From Stutzerimonas stutzeri (GTDB lineage Bacteria; Pseudomonadota; Gammaproteobacteria; Pseudomonadales; Pseudomonadaceae), in the NCBI GenBank assembly GCA_002345575.1, contig DDVX01000018.1, positions 62,001 through 126,000 on the forward strand: a DNA stretch of 64,000 nt, written 5' to 3'. Shown here one piece after another: positions 46,188 to 56,003 of this stretch. Numbering within the stretch: the first letter of the stretch is position 1; each line of letters begins with the position of its first letter. The translations under genes were made by a program, and so were the position numbers. The notes under the pieces were generated by a model, which was given only the letters and a program-made list of their open reading frames with translations, was not told the DNA's origin and did no database searches.

Positions 46188-46462
46188 TCATGAGCCATCA
46201 TGCATTCCGGCTTTGGCGGCTCCCCTGCACGATCCATTAACTGCCAAAGCGTTTTTATCGCATACCAGTAGTCTCGAGCGGTAGAAGGGGCAAATTTTTT
46301 CTCATCGAAAAACTTATGAACATGTTTTTTTCCAGTCTGATGTGCGTCGCAGTTGCACCAATCGACAAACTCCAACATACGTCCGGCGGCTCGTTTTCGG
46401 CTCGTTTTTCCACCGCGCGATTTATAGAGATGAATTTTATGATTGAGCTCCCGCGTCAGCAT
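46184..46462 (-). CDS. Lone core-binding (SAM-like) domain protein
   Basis: A 92-aa protein (MLTRELNHKIHLYKSRGGKT). The helices KRAAGRMLEFVDWCNCDAHQ and APSTARDYWYAIKTLWQLMD resemble the N-terminal core-binding domain of phage integrases (Phage_int_SAM-type), but no catalytic domain follows. It overlaps the upstream recombinase by 7 bp and the downstream gene by 4 bp. It may be a DNA-bending or directionality partner of the recombinase. Confidence 0.7.
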   Translation of the reverse strand: MLTRELNHKIHLYKSRGGKTSRKRAAGRMLEFVDWCNCDAHQTGKKHVHKFFDEKKFAPSTARDYWYAIKTLWQLMDRAGEPPKPECMMAHD

Positions 46463-47379
46463 TTGCGGCCTCCGAGATACGAGTTTGTTACATCAATCCG
46501 ACCATGCCCCAGCTCAAGCGCAATTTTTATGCGAGTCATATGGCCCAATGAGGTTTCTTTACCGCCTAAAACTGGAGCGGGTACACCTGAGAGCTGTTCG
46601 TATCGCTCACAAGCATAAGCTGCGCGCAATTCGTGCAGGCGGCTGATTCCATACCTCTGCAACGCCTCTCGAGTTTGGCGAATTTGATTTCCCCGAAAGT
46701 TTTCCCAATTACTATCACTCGGAATCAAAAGACTTCTCTGACCCTGGATCTTTGTACAGAATTCCAAGGCTTGGATCTGTGAAGGTGATGAAATCGGAAC
46801 CCTTCTTTTGCGCCCGCCTTTTGTGCCACGCTTGATGTTTACATATCCATTGCTATTAGCCTCTTCAAGGGCTCGTCTACTATCAAGCAATGTTGCTTCT
46901 TTGGTTCTAAGCCCGAACTCCCTTGCTAGAACTGCAACAGCCTTTCCCTCAGCGTGCTCATCAGCCAATGCACTCAGCGCGTGATAGAACGCTACGCGAC
47001 ACAGTCCGTCAGGCGGCGACGTTCGAATGTGTGAGCGATCCGGGATACCGCAATCTTTTGTAGGGCTTACAGGAGCCCAATCTCCAAGGGTTGCCATAGT
47101 CATAACGCTATTAACAGCACTTACGAGATTTTGAGCATAAGAAACAGATATTTCTTCATCACTAACTCGCTCAGAAAGTAGTACTCCATATGCAATTAAA
47201 TCCTCGCGGGACAAATCTTTTAGATCTTTAATGTCGCGCTCACCCAGATACCTAGCGAAAAGTTTCCAGCGATCAGCAATTGTCGCTGCTGAGCTGAACG
47301 AAAGGTGCCCTTTCCCAAGCGCAAATTTTCCAACCTTACTTATATCTCTGGAACCCAAACCTAAATTTCTTGCGGCCAT
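46456..47379 (-). CDS. Integrase_1-type tyrosine recombinase
   Basis: A 307-aa tyrosine recombinase. The catalytic set is visible: R158 (FGLRTKEA), HELR at 249-252, H292 in ELGHGRIDVT and the nucleophile Y301 in NSYLGG, very close to the C-terminus, a pattern of the Integrase_1 (PF12835-like) family. The first about 120 residues form the core-binding region. It heads a three-gene overlapping operon. The AT-rich composition contrasts with flanking DNA, indicating separate acquisition. Confidence 0.85.
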   Translation of the reverse strand: MAARNLGLGSRDISKVGKFALGKGHLSFSSAATIADRWKLFARYLGERDIKDLKDLSREDLIAYGVLLSERVSDEEISVSYAQNLVSAVNSVMTMATLGDWAPVSPTKDCGIPDRSHIRTSPPDGLCRVAFYHALSALADEHAEGKAVAVLAREFGLRTKEATLLDSRRALEEANSNGYVNIKRGTKGGRKRRVPISSPSQIQALEFCTKIQGQRSLLIPSDSNWENFRGNQIRQTREALQRYGISRLHELRAAYACERYEQLSGVPAPVLGGKETSLGHMTRIKIALELGHGRIDVTNSYLGGRKC

Positions 47380-48236
47380 AAAAACTCCGAACTAAATGGT
47401 TAATAACAAATGGGCCCGCGCCCTAAAGTGCGTTCAGTTTTTCGCGAGAGGGGCTCTCGCCGACCGTGCGGGCAGCACCGCAGGAGGTGCGTACGAGGAT
47501 GCTTTTTCCGTAGGAGATGTCTGGGAGCTATGGCGGGGCATCGCAACCCACTGCAGTTTTCGCTGCAGCAGTCCGGCGTCGGCCACACCTGGGCCTACCC
47601 ACCTCCTCAATCGGCGGGTCCCATTTCCTATGCTCTACGGGAGAATCGTCCGGTTTCGTCTGCGCAGAGCACGACTGAAACCCACGCAGCACTAGGCGTT
47701 TGTCCTTTTTTGGGAGAACCGTCTCTGTGTGCGAAATTGGAGCTGACCGCATGAACGCATATGGAGGCGCAAGGCGAAAAGAGCCGATGGATGTTGCGCG
47801 CGCGTTGGCTTGTCAGTTCGGAATTGTGCTCAGTGGGCCTAGCTAGAAGGGCTGCTGAGCGGTGATCTTAGAGATCGATTCGGTGGGCGCACCTGTAGTG
47901 TGCACACCGCGGCGTTCGCCTTGATGCAGGCGCAAGGCCCGATTCTGATTGGGTGCACCGCAGATTAGCAGTCACACCTTTGCGTTAGCTACATCGCCTG
48001 TAGGGTAATGTAGCGACGACACTACGCTCACTGGGAACTATGCGTCGTATTTGCGCCATTGGCGGCGGAGCGATAGGCTCGCCCTAGGCCTTTGTGAGTG
48101 CTGAGACTAACTCGGCGCTGACAGCCTGTCCACCCGGGAAGTTGAGAAATTTCATAATCGACATTTAAGCTGGAAACTTCGTTGGCTAGGCGGTTTGGGC
48201 AGAAGTCGGACTGGCTTTGGGTGGCCGCTATCGGCC
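47380..48236. other. Gene-free GC-rich region rich in small hairpins
   Basis: About 850 bp without a supported gene. Short frames on both strands lack family features. From 47412 to 47490 several stems follow one another: GGGC/GCCC (47412-47423), GCGAGAG/CTCTCGC (47444-47460) and GCACC/GGTGC (47475-47490), the last enclosing an AGGAGG. The right end carries the left half of the palindromic repeat into which the IS1182 element inserted. It may be a structured RNA, an element end, or decayed sequence. Confidence 0.5.
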
Positions 48237-49891
48237 CAGAGTGTGTAAAAACACTTTCTTATCTTGCGTGCTTCAGCCCATTGCTCCTATGCGTGGCGAT
48301 TTCCCGATTATTTACCACGATCAGCGCCGGTAACGCTTCAGAGCGCGTATGAAGCGCTTTGGCACCTCTTGGGGCAGTAAAAGCTGGGCTTTTACGCCGC
48401 CATCGCCTTCAACAAGCCTTCGGTGCCGATGATTTTCATCACCCGCTTCAAGTTGTAGGCGAGCACATTCAAGCTCATTTCTGCGCTCACCCCATTCAGT
48501 TTTCGAGTCAGGAAGTGCGTTGCTCCCATCCATTGTTTGAGCGTCCCGAAGGGATGCTCAACAGTCCGCTTCCGAACCCGCATCATCTCCGGTGCTTGGT
48601 TCAGCCGGTGTTGCATTTCCTCCAGCACCGCTTCATGTTCCCAGCGCCTTACTCGACGATTTGTGCTTGGCGTGCACTGGGTTTTCAGCGCGCAACTCTG
48701 GCACTTTGAACTCCAGTAACAGTGCATATTCATGCCTTTCTCAACGCTGGAGAATCGCCAAATCAGTGCCTCTCCAGCCGGGCATGTATATTCGTTTTTC
48801 GTCGCGTCATAAACGAAGGCATCTTTGTTGAACCGGCCATCAGCCTTGGCGCTTGAAGTCATCGGCTTTGGCACATAAGCGGTGATGTTTGCATCGTGAC
48901 AGGCGAGGATTTCTTCACCCTTGAAGTAGCCTCGGTCGGCGACTACCGACAATGTTTCTGCGCCAATGGCTTCCCTAGCTTGCTTGGCCATCGAGCTGAG
49001 TTGGTCGCGGTCAGAACCTCTGTTGGTGACCTCATGAGCAACAATCAAATGGTGCTGCGTATCGACCGCCGTCTGCACGTTGTAGCCGACGATACCGCTG
49101 CCGCGCGTCATCATCGAACGGGCATCCGGGTCGGTCAGCGAAACCTGTTTGTCAGGGGAATCGTTGAGCTGAGTTTCGATCCCTTGAAGCTCTTTCATCT
49201 GCGATTTGAGCTTGGCGATTTTATCTTCCAGGCTGGCAATGTCTGGCGCGGAGGCGCTAGGAATCTGTCGATCAGCCGCATCGAGCGCAGCCAAATAACG
49301 GCCGATGCTCGCCTCGATTTCTTCCATGCGCCGCTTCAGTTTGGCGCTGGTGAAATTGCGGTCACGGTTGTTCACTGCCTTGAATTTGCTGCCGTCGATG
49401 GCAACCAGGTTTTCGTCAAACAACCCCAACTGCTGGCAGAGCAAAACGAACTGGCGGCAGACGCCGCGAATGGCCTTGCTGTTGTCTTTTCGGAAGTTGG
49501 CGATGGTCTTGAAATCGGGCATCAAACGCCCGGTTAGCCACATGAGTTCGACGTTGCGCTGGGCTTCTCGCTCCAGACGTCGGCTCGATTGAATTCGGTT
49601 TAGGTAACCGTAGATGTAGATCTTCAGCAGGATCGCCGGGTGGTAGGCAGGTCTGCCGGTTTCGGCTGGAATGACGCCATCAAAACCTAGATTGGCCAAA
49701 TCGAGTTCATCGACGAAAACGTCAACCACCCGAACCGGATTGGTATCGCTGACGTAGTCGTCGAGGCTTTCGGGAAGTAAGGTGCTTTGACCTCGATGTT
49801 CACCCTGGATAAACCGTTTCATGGGCGTCCCTTGCGATGAGATTCTCGGAAATCATAGCAAGGGTTTACCGGGATGTTTTTACACACTCTG
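48237..49891 (-). mobile_element. IS1182-family insertion sequence, complete
   Basis: A 1655-bp element with one intact transposase gene and terminal inverted repeats CAGAGTGTGTAAAAACA (48237-48253) and TGTTTTTACACACTCTG (49875-49891), perfect over 17 bp. A 4-bp direct repeat GGCC flanks it (48233-48236 and 49892-49895). Joining the flanks restores CCGCTATCGGCCAGAAGCGG, a palindromic repeat of which relatives occur near 58.35 kb. Confidence 0.92.
48392..49822 (-). CDS. IS1182-family transposase
   Basis: A 476-aa DDE transposase starting MKRFIQGEHRGQSTLLPESL, the typical IS1182/DUF772 N-terminus, with the first Asp in LVAIDGSKFKAV, the second in SVVADRGYFKG, and a Cys-rich insertion (CYWSSKCQSCALKTQCTP) before the C-terminal Glu region (RKRTVEHPFGTLKQWMG). 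The frame is intact and the terminal repeats are perfect, so the element may be active. Confidence 0.95.
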   Translation of the reverse strand: MKRFIQGEHRGQSTLLPESLDDYVSDTNPVRVVDVFVDELDLANLGFDGVIPAETGRPAYHPAILLKIYIYGYLNRIQSSRRLEREAQRNVELMWLTGRLMPDFKTIANFRKDNSKAIRGVCRQFVLLCQQLGLFDENLVAIDGSKFKAVNNRDRNFTSAKLKRRMEEIEASIGRYLAALDAADRQIPSASAPDIASLEDKIAKLKSQMKELQGIETQLNDSPDKQVSLTDPDARSMMTRGSGIVGYNVQTAVDTQHHLIVAHEVTNRGSDRDQLSSMAKQAREAIGAETLSVVADRGYFKGEEILACHDANITAYVPKPMTSSAKADGRFNKDAFVYDATKNEYTCPAGEALIWRFSSVEKGMNMHCYWSSKCQSCALKTQCTPSTNRRVRRWEHEAVLEEMQHRLNQAPEMMRVRKRTVEHPFGTLKQWMGATHFLTRKLNGVSAEMSLNVLAYNLKRVMKIIGTEGLLKAMAA

Positions 49892-49917
49892 GGCCAGAAG
49901 CGGACGTTAAACATTCC

Positions 49918-51420
49918 TTAACTCAGCTTCACAGGCATTCGTCCGAGCAACCCAAAAACCAAAAGCGCCAGCATTCCCAATAGCGCTGCGCAAGTACTTA
50001 GCAGCACCGAATTGGTCACCGAGAAGGCGGTTTTCGCCGCCTCGACCAGGGCATCGGCCTGACCCGCGGGTAGAGCGTTTGCAACCTGATAGCTATCGCC
50101 GATCGAGGTTGAGGCGCGGGTGGCAAGCGCGGGGTCGATGCCGCTGGGCAGTGCGAGCGAGCGGCTGAAGACGCTCGCCATGAACACGCCGAAAAAGGTG
50201 ATACCCAATCCCGACCCAAGCTCGTAGGCCGTCGCTTCGAGCGAGCCGGCGGCGGCGCCCTTGCTGGCATCCACCGCGCCCATGATCGCGATGGACGAGG
50301 CGGTGAGACCGATGCTCAGCGCCAGGCCCAACACCGCCAGCAGCGCCGGGACGATCAGGTGCGCATCCAGCCCCACGACAGGCAGCAGCGCCAGCGAGCC
50401 GGCGGACACCGCAAGCGACAAGCTCGCCACCAGCCGCAAGCCGAAGCGATTGGACAGGTAGCCGGCCACCGGCCCGCCCAGGGCAGCGGCCAGCATGATG
50501 GGAATCATGAAGATGCCGGCTTGCAGCGGCGTCTTGTCGAGCACGTACTGCAACTCCATCGCCAGTGTCAGTTCAACGCCGGCTAGCGCGCCGGTAACGA
50601 ACAGGGCCATGACAATCCCGGCAAGAATCGCCGGATGCGAGAACAGCGCCAGGTCGAGCATGGGTGCGGAGGCGTGCAACTGCTTATGCGCGAACGCTGC
50701 GAGCAGCAGCAGGCCCAGCAGCAGGGTCACGGCGATGATCGCCAGCGGCGCCGTCGCGCCGACCCCGGCCTTGATGCTGTACACCACAGCGATGATGCCG
50801 GTGAGAAGCATCACGGCCTGGCCAACCTGCCATTTTCCGGGGCTGGTCGTTTCTATACGTGGCAAGAGCACGATGGCGACCGGGATCACCAGAGCCATTA
50901 GTGGCACGTTGATCAGAAACACCGAGCCCCACCAGAAATGCTCCAGCAAGGCCCCGCCTACCAAGGGCCCCACTGCAGCGCCCGCCGCGCTGACCGTGCC
51001 CCAGATGCCGAGCGCCATGGCCCGCTCGCGGTCGTCCTCGAAGGTTCGGCGAACGATGCCCAGCACGCAGGGCATGATCATCGAGCCCCCGAGCGCAAGC
51101 AGCATGCGCGCACCGATCAACATCGCCGGCGTCTGGGAATACGCCGCTAGCAGCGATGCGGTACCGAATACGCTCAGGCCGATCAGCAGCACGCGGCGGT
51201 TGCCCAGGCGGTCGGCCAGGGTGCCCATCGGCACCAGCAGCCCGGCCATGAGCAGCGGGTAGACGTCGATGATCCATAGCACTTCGGTGCTGCTCGCCTC
51301 GAGCGCAAGCGTCAGCGACGGCACGGCGATGTGCAGGATGGTCATGTCGATCACCACCGGCAGGAACGCCAGCATCACAGCGGTGAGGATCAGCCAGCGT
51401 TTGTGCGCCGGGTTGGTCAT
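49918..51420 (-). CDS. SmvA-like DHA2 multidrug efflux transporter
   Basis: A 500-aa major facilitator with 14 predicted membrane helices, starting MTNPAHKRWLILTAVMLAFLP. Motif C-like segments (GLGITFFGVF, AAVGPLVGG) and the N-terminal VVIDMTILHIAVPSL and ELLWIIDVY-like VLWIIDVYPLLMAG closely resemble SmvA, which exports cationic biocides such as methyl viologen and quaternary ammonium. Substrate is inferred. ATG 51420 is used; the frame upstream overlaps oprJ. It lies 16 bp after oprJ, so it is the fourth gene of the mexC-mexD-oprJ operon. Confidence 0.88.
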   Translation of the reverse strand: MTNPAHKRWLILTAVMLAFLPVVIDMTILHIAVPSLTLALEASSTEVLWIIDVYPLLMAGLLVPMGTLADRLGNRRVLLIGLSVFGTASLLAAYSQTPAMLIGARMLLALGGSMIMPCVLGIVRRTFEDDRERAMALGIWGTVSAAGAAVGPLVGGALLEHFWWGSVFLINVPLMALVIPVAIVLLPRIETTSPGKWQVGQAVMLLTGIIAVVYSIKAGVGATAPLAIIAVTLLLGLLLLAAFAHKQLHASAPMLDLALFSHPAILAGIVMALFVTGALAGVELTLAMELQYVLDKTPLQAGIFMIPIMLAAALGGPVAGYLSNRFGLRLVASLSLAVSAGSLALLPVVGLDAHLIVPALLAVLGLALSIGLTASSIAIMGAVDASKGAAAGSLEATAYELGSGLGITFFGVFMASVFSRSLALPSGIDPALATRASTSIGDSYQVANALPAGQADALVEAAKTAFSVTNSVLLSTCAALLGMLALLVFGLLGRMPVKLS

Positions 51421-51436
51421 GGTGCGGCTCCGGTGC

Positions 51437-52852
51437 TCAACGTGCGGTCCCGAGGTCGCCTGCCCAACCGCCACCGAGGCTGCGGAACAAGCTGACCAGC
51501 GCAATCTGCCGCTGGGTGGCGGTTTCGATAACGGCAAGCTCGTTGACGAAGTTGCTGCGCTGCGCGTCGAGGTAGCGCAAGTGATCGTCCACCCCGCCCT
51601 CGTAGCGTGCGCGTGCCAGCCTCAGCGCTTCCGTGCTGGTAGCGGCGAAGGCGCGCCGGGCGCTTTCCTCGCGCAGCAGGGTGTCGCTGGCGGCCAATGC
51701 GTCGGCCACCTCGCGGAACGCGGTCTGGATGCTGCCTTCGTACTCGGCGACGGCCGAATTCCGGCGCACCTCGGCCAGGTCGAGGTTGGCCCTGTTGCGG
51801 CCAGCGTCGAAGATCGGCAGCGACAGTGTCGGCAAGAAGCTCCAGGTACGCGAACCGCCCTGGAACAGCCCGGACAGCTCTTCGCTGGAGCTGCCATACG
51901 TTCCGGTCAGGCTGATGCGCGGAAAGAAGGCCGCGCGTGCCGCACCGATGTCAGCATGCCGCGCCTTCAGACGGTGCTCGGCCGCAATGATATCGGGGCG
52001 ATGCTCCAGCAGCGCGGACGGCGCGCCGGGCGCGATCTCCTGCAGCAGCCGCAGCTGCTCCCGAGGCTCGGCCGGAATGGCCGATGCGGCATCTGGCGTG
52101 CCAAGCAGCAACACCAGCGCATTGAAAGCCTGTTTGCGCTCGCGCAAGGTGACCTCAAGCTCAGCGCGTGACTGTTCGACCAGCCCGAGCGCCTCCTGAT
52201 AATCCAGCGCGGTGGCTGTGCCGGCCAGGCGCCGCCGAGAAGTCAGACTGAGCGACTGTTCGCGACTGGTGAGGGTGCTCTGGACCAGTTCCAACCGCTG
52301 CTGTGCGCCGGCATAGGTCAGGTAGGCCTGGCTGACTTCGGCGACCATCGCAACCTGCGCCGCTCGCGCGGCGGCCTCGGTGGCCAGGTATTGCTCAAGC
52401 GCGGCATCGCTCAAACTCTTGATCCGCCCGAACAGATCCAGTTCGTACTCCGGCAGCGTCAGGCCCACCTGATAGCTGCTGAGCTGAGTCGAGGTGCCGT
52501 TCGAGAGGTCGGCAGGCACCCGCTGGCGCGTGCCCGTGGCAGTGCCAGCCAGACCGGGCACGCGGTCGGCGCGCTGGATGCGGTACTGCGCACGCGCCTG
52601 TTCGATGTCCAATAGGGACTGGCGAAGCGAGCGGTTGTTGGCCAGCGCGATGTCGACCAGGCGGCGCACTTCCGGATCGAGAATGAACGCCTGCCAATCC
52701 AGCTTTTGTGCGGAAGTTGCCCGAAGGTTGCTGTCCGCGTCCCACTGCCGGGCTATCGGCGCCTCGGGACGCTGATAGCTGGGCGCCAGCGAGCAGCCAC
52801 CGAGAGCAAGCGTCAGCAGAAGGACCGGTGTGAATGAAAGGGTCTTCGGCAT
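51437..52852 (-). CDS. oprJ: RND efflux outer-membrane channel, OprJ-like
   Basis: A 471-aa OprM/NodT-family lipoprotein forming the outer-membrane tunnel of a tripartite pump. It starts MPKTLSFTPVLLLTLALGGC with lipobox LGGC; two outer-membrane efflux protein repeats follow (LVDIALANNRSLRQSLLDIE; HRPDIIAAEHRLKARHADIGAARAAFFPRISL). ATG 52852 has GGAG 8 bp upstream; an earlier in-frame GTG is less likely. It is 5 bp after mexD. Confidence 0.93.
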   Translation of the reverse strand: MPKTLSFTPVLLLTLALGGCSLAPSYQRPEAPIARQWDADSNLRATSAQKLDWQAFILDPEVRRLVDIALANNRSLRQSLLDIEQARAQYRIQRADRVPGLAGTATGTRQRVPADLSNGTSTQLSSYQVGLTLPEYELDLFGRIKSLSDAALEQYLATEAAARAAQVAMVAEVSQAYLTYAGAQQRLELVQSTLTSREQSLSLTSRRRLAGTATALDYQEALGLVEQSRAELEVTLRERKQAFNALVLLLGTPDAASAIPAEPREQLRLLQEIAPGAPSALLEHRPDIIAAEHRLKARHADIGAARAAFFPRISLTGTYGSSSEELSGLFQGGSRTWSFLPTLSLPIFDAGRNRANLDLAEVRRNSAVAEYEGSIQTAFREVADALAASDTLLREESARRAFAATSTEALRLARARYEGGVDDHLRYLDAQRSNFVNELAVIETATQRQIALVSLFRSLGGGWAGDLGTAR

Positions 52853-52857
52853 GACGG

Positions 52858-55800
52858 TCACTCCGCGGCCACGTTGGGTTGATTGGCGCGCTGGGGTTGG
52901 CGTTGCAGCAGCGAAAGCACCCAGACGAAGAAGACAGGGACGAATATCGCACCGAGCACCGTCGCACTGATCATCCCACCCAACACACCCGTACCGACCG
53001 CTCGTTGACTGGCCGCACCGGCTCCGCTGGCAATCACAAGCGGGAGTACGCCGAGCATGAAGGTCACTGAGGTCATGACAATCGGGCGAAAACGGAGCCG
53101 CGCCGCCTCGATCGCCGCTTCTCTCAGGGAGCGGCCCTGCTCCCTGAGCTCCCTGGCAAACTCGACGATCAGGATCGCGTTCTTTGCCGACAGCCCGATG
53201 ATGGTGATAAGCCCAACCTTGAAGTAGACGTCGTTGGTCAGGCCCGCAAAGGTCACAGCCAGCACCGCGCCAAATGCCCCGATTGGTACGATCAGCATGA
53301 CCGCCAGCGGAATGGACCAGCTTTCATAGAGGGCGACAAGCACGAGGAACACCACGGCAATGGCAAGGGAGAACAGCGCCACCGCCTGGCCACTGGCAAC
53401 GCGCTCCTGATACGAAAGCCCCGTCCACTCGTGCCCGATGCCTGCCGGCAGCTCGCCAATCAGGCGCTCCATCTCGGCCATCGCCTCGCCGCTACTCACT
53501 CCCCACATGGCGTCCCCGGTGATGCGGATCGACGGATAACCGTTATAGCGTGTCAACTGCACCGGCCCCTGCTCCCACCGGGTCGTAACGAAGGCACTCA
53601 GCGGCACGAGCTCACCTTGTTCATTCGCCACTCGAAGCTCCAGTGCGCTCGCCGGCGTCATGCGCGCACTTGGGTCAGCCTGGACCACGACACGCTGCTG
53701 GCGGCCTGCATTCGAGTAGTCATTGAGTACTGTCGAGCCAAACGCGGTGGACAGCGCATTGCTGATTGACTCGAAGCTGACACCCATTGCTCGGGCCTGC
53801 TCCCGATCGATTACCAAGCGCAACTGGGGGGCGTCCGCGAGTCCTTCCGTCATCGCGTAGAGGAAATGTGGATCGCCGTTGACCTTGGCCAGCAGCTCGT
53901 CACGTGCGGCAAGCAAAGCGTCGCGACCCAGGCTGCCCCGATCCTGCAAGCGCAGGGCGAAGCCACCGGAATTGCCCAGGCCTTCAACCGGAGGCGGCGG
54001 CACGGCCATGATGGTGCCATCGTCGAGATTGGCGAACCGTTCGTTGACAGCTGCCGTCTCGGCATCCGCTGACTGATCAGCATCCCGTTCGGACCAATCC
54101 TTGAGTACCGGGAATGCCAGCGCGGCATTTTCGTTCATGCCGGAAAAGCTGAAACCCATTACCAGGAAGCTGGTGTCCACCGCCTCGCGAGACATGAGGA
54201 AGTCTTCCAACTGCGCGCCAGCTGCGGAGGTCCGCTCGCGCGTTGCATTCGGCGGCAATTGCACATCGACGATCATGTAGCCCTGATCCTCAGCAGGGAC
54301 AAAGGATTCCGGTAGATAGAGATAGAAGAACCCCATAACCACAACGATGGCCGCGTAGGCGAACATGAATCGTCCGGCACGCGGTACCAGCCGACCGTTC
54401 AGACTCGTGTAGCCGTTCGTCAAACTGCCAAATGCGCGATTGAAAGCGCCAAAGAAACCACGCTTTTCGTGCTGCCCCTTGGGAATGGGCTTGAGCAGGG
54501 TTGCACACAGCGCGGGTGTGAAGGTCAGCGCCAGGAAGGTCGAGATCAGGATCGACGCGACCAGCGATATGGAAAACTGCTGGTAGATGACGCCCACCGA
54601 GCCGGCCATGAAGGCCAGCGGCAGGTATACCGCCGTCAGTGCCAGCGTGGTTCCGATAATCGCACCGGAGACTTGTCCCATCGCCTTGATGGTTGCCTCG
54701 ACCGGAGACAGCCCCTCCTCCACCATGATCCGCTCGACGTTCTCGACCACCACGATGGCGTCATCGACCAGCGTGCCGATCGCCAGCACCATGCCGAACA
54801 TGGTCATCATGTTGACCGAGAAACCGAGTGCGTACATCACGCTCAAGGTGCCGGCCAGACATATCGGCACCACGAGACAAGGTATCAGGGTGTAGCGCAC
54901 GTTCTGCAGGAACAGAAACATGACGAGGAACACCAGCGCCACCGCTTCGAACAGGGTGCTGACGACCTGAGAAATGGCAACGTCCACGAACTTCGAGGTG
55001 TCGTATGGCACCTTGATTTCCACGCCATCCGGCAGCTGTGCCGAAAGCTCATCCAGGCGCGTACGGACCGCCTCGGCGGTGCGAATGGCGTTGGCGCCTG
55101 GCGATAGCTGGACAGCTGCGGCCACTGACGGTCGGCCGTCCTGACGTGAGCTGAAGTTGTAATCCTGGCGGCCGACCTCCAGGCGTGCGACCTGACTGAG
55201 CAGCACATTCGACCCGTCTTGTCCGGCGCGCAGCACGATGCGGCCGAATTCCTCGGGCGTGTCCAGCGTTCCCTTGACCGCCAGCGTCGCGGTCAGCTCC
55301 TGCTCGCGCGAGGCCGGCGAACTGCCGAAGGCGCCGGCGGGCACCTGCACGTTCTGCCCGCGAATCGCGTTGCTGACGTCATCGATCGACAGTCCGAAGC
55401 CCACGAGCTTTTGAGGATCGACCCATACGCGCATCGCTGCTTCGGAATCGAAGAACTGCAGCTTTCCGACTCCAGGTAGACGTCGAACTTCCGGATTGAT
55501 GTTGCGCACGGTGTAGTCGGCAAGCATCGTGGTGTCTTCGCGGTCGACGCCCGCCTTGTAGCGCAGCGCGTAGATCAGCAAGAAGCCCGATGAAGCCTGC
55601 TCGGTCTGGACGCCCAGGTTCAGTACCGCCTGGGGCAACCGTGCCTCGGCCTTCTTCAACCGATTCTGCACATCGACCTGGGCCAGCTCGGGATCGGTAC
55701 CGGGCGCGAAGGTCACGGTGACTTCGGCGACGCCATTGCTGTTGCTGCTGGACTCGAAGTACAGCAGGTTCTTCGCACCGTTGAGCTCTTCCTCGATAAC

Positions 55801-55989
55801 ACTGGTCACCGAGTCCGCCAAGACCTGCGCCGAGGCGCCAGGATAGCTCGCGGTAATACTGATCTGCGGCGGCGCCACGTTGGGGTACTGCGACACGGGC
55901 AGCAGCGGAATGACGAGCAAGCCGGCCATTGAGATGAACAGCGCGATCACCCAGGCGAAGTTGGGCCGCCGGATAAAAAACAGGGACAT
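52858..55989 (-). CDS. mexD: RND efflux permease, MexD-like
   Basis: A 1043-aa inner-membrane HAE1 drug/proton antiporter, starting MSLFFIRRPNFAWVIALFIS, with 12 membrane helices, two large periplasmic loops and the proton-relay motif GMVLAIGTLVDDAIVVVENVER. It agrees throughout with P. aeruginosa MexD as I remember it (NVQVPAGAFGS, YESWSIPLAVMLIVPIGAFGA). Such pumps export fluoroquinolones, chloramphenicol, tetracyclines and biocides. It is flanked by mexC (14 bp) and oprJ (5 bp). Confidence 0.95.
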   Translation of the reverse strand: MSLFFIRRPNFAWVIALFISMAGLLVIPLLPVSQYPNVAPPQISITASYPGASAQVLADSVTSVIEEELNGAKNLLYFESSSNSNGVAEVTVTFAPGTDPELAQVDVQNRLKKAEARLPQAVLNLGVQTEQASSGFLLIYALRYKAGVDREDTTMLADYTVRNINPEVRRLPGVGKLQFFDSEAAMRVWVDPQKLVGFGLSIDDVSNAIRGQNVQVPAGAFGSSPASREQELTATLAVKGTLDTPEEFGRIVLRAGQDGSNVLLSQVARLEVGRQDYNFSSRQDGRPSVAAAVQLSPGANAIRTAEAVRTRLDELSAQLPDGVEIKVPYDTSKFVDVAISQVVSTLFEAVALVFLVMFLFLQNVRYTLIPCLVVPICLAGTLSVMYALGFSVNMMTMFGMVLAIGTLVDDAIVVVENVERIMVEEGLSPVEATIKAMGQVSGAIIGTTLALTAVYLPLAFMAGSVGVIYQQFSISLVASILISTFLALTFTPALCATLLKPIPKGQHEKRGFFGAFNRAFGSLTNGYTSLNGRLVPRAGRFMFAYAAIVVVMGFFYLYLPESFVPAEDQGYMIVDVQLPPNATRERTSAAGAQLEDFLMSREAVDTSFLVMGFSFSGMNENAALAFPVLKDWSERDADQSADAETAAVNERFANLDDGTIMAVPPPPVEGLGNSGGFALRLQDRGSLGRDALLAARDELLAKVNGDPHFLYAMTEGLADAPQLRLVIDREQARAMGVSFESISNALSTAFGSTVLNDYSNAGRQQRVVVQADPSARMTPASALELRVANEQGELVPLSAFVTTRWEQGPVQLTRYNGYPSIRITGDAMWGVSSGEAMAEMERLIGELPAGIGHEWTGLSYQERVASGQAVALFSLAIAVVFLVLVALYESWSIPLAVMLIVPIGAFGAVLAVTFAGLTNDVYFKVGLITIIGLSAKNAILIVEFARELREQGRSLREAAIEAARLRFRPIVMTSVTFMLGVLPLVIASGAGAASQRAVGTGVLGGMISATVLGAIFVPVFFVWVLSLLQRQPQRANQPNVAAE

Positions 55990-56003
55990 GACGGTTCTCC
56001 GGC

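Noticed and set aside
47396..47754. Short plus and minus frames in the hairpin-rich region
   Set aside because: Overlapping frames of similar length on both strands without conserved features indicate non-coding GC-rich DNA.
47880..48010. Possible integron attC-like site (GTTAGC-type cores)
   Set aside because: Only one weak core-like motif; no matching complementary core at the right spacing and no integron integrase nearby.
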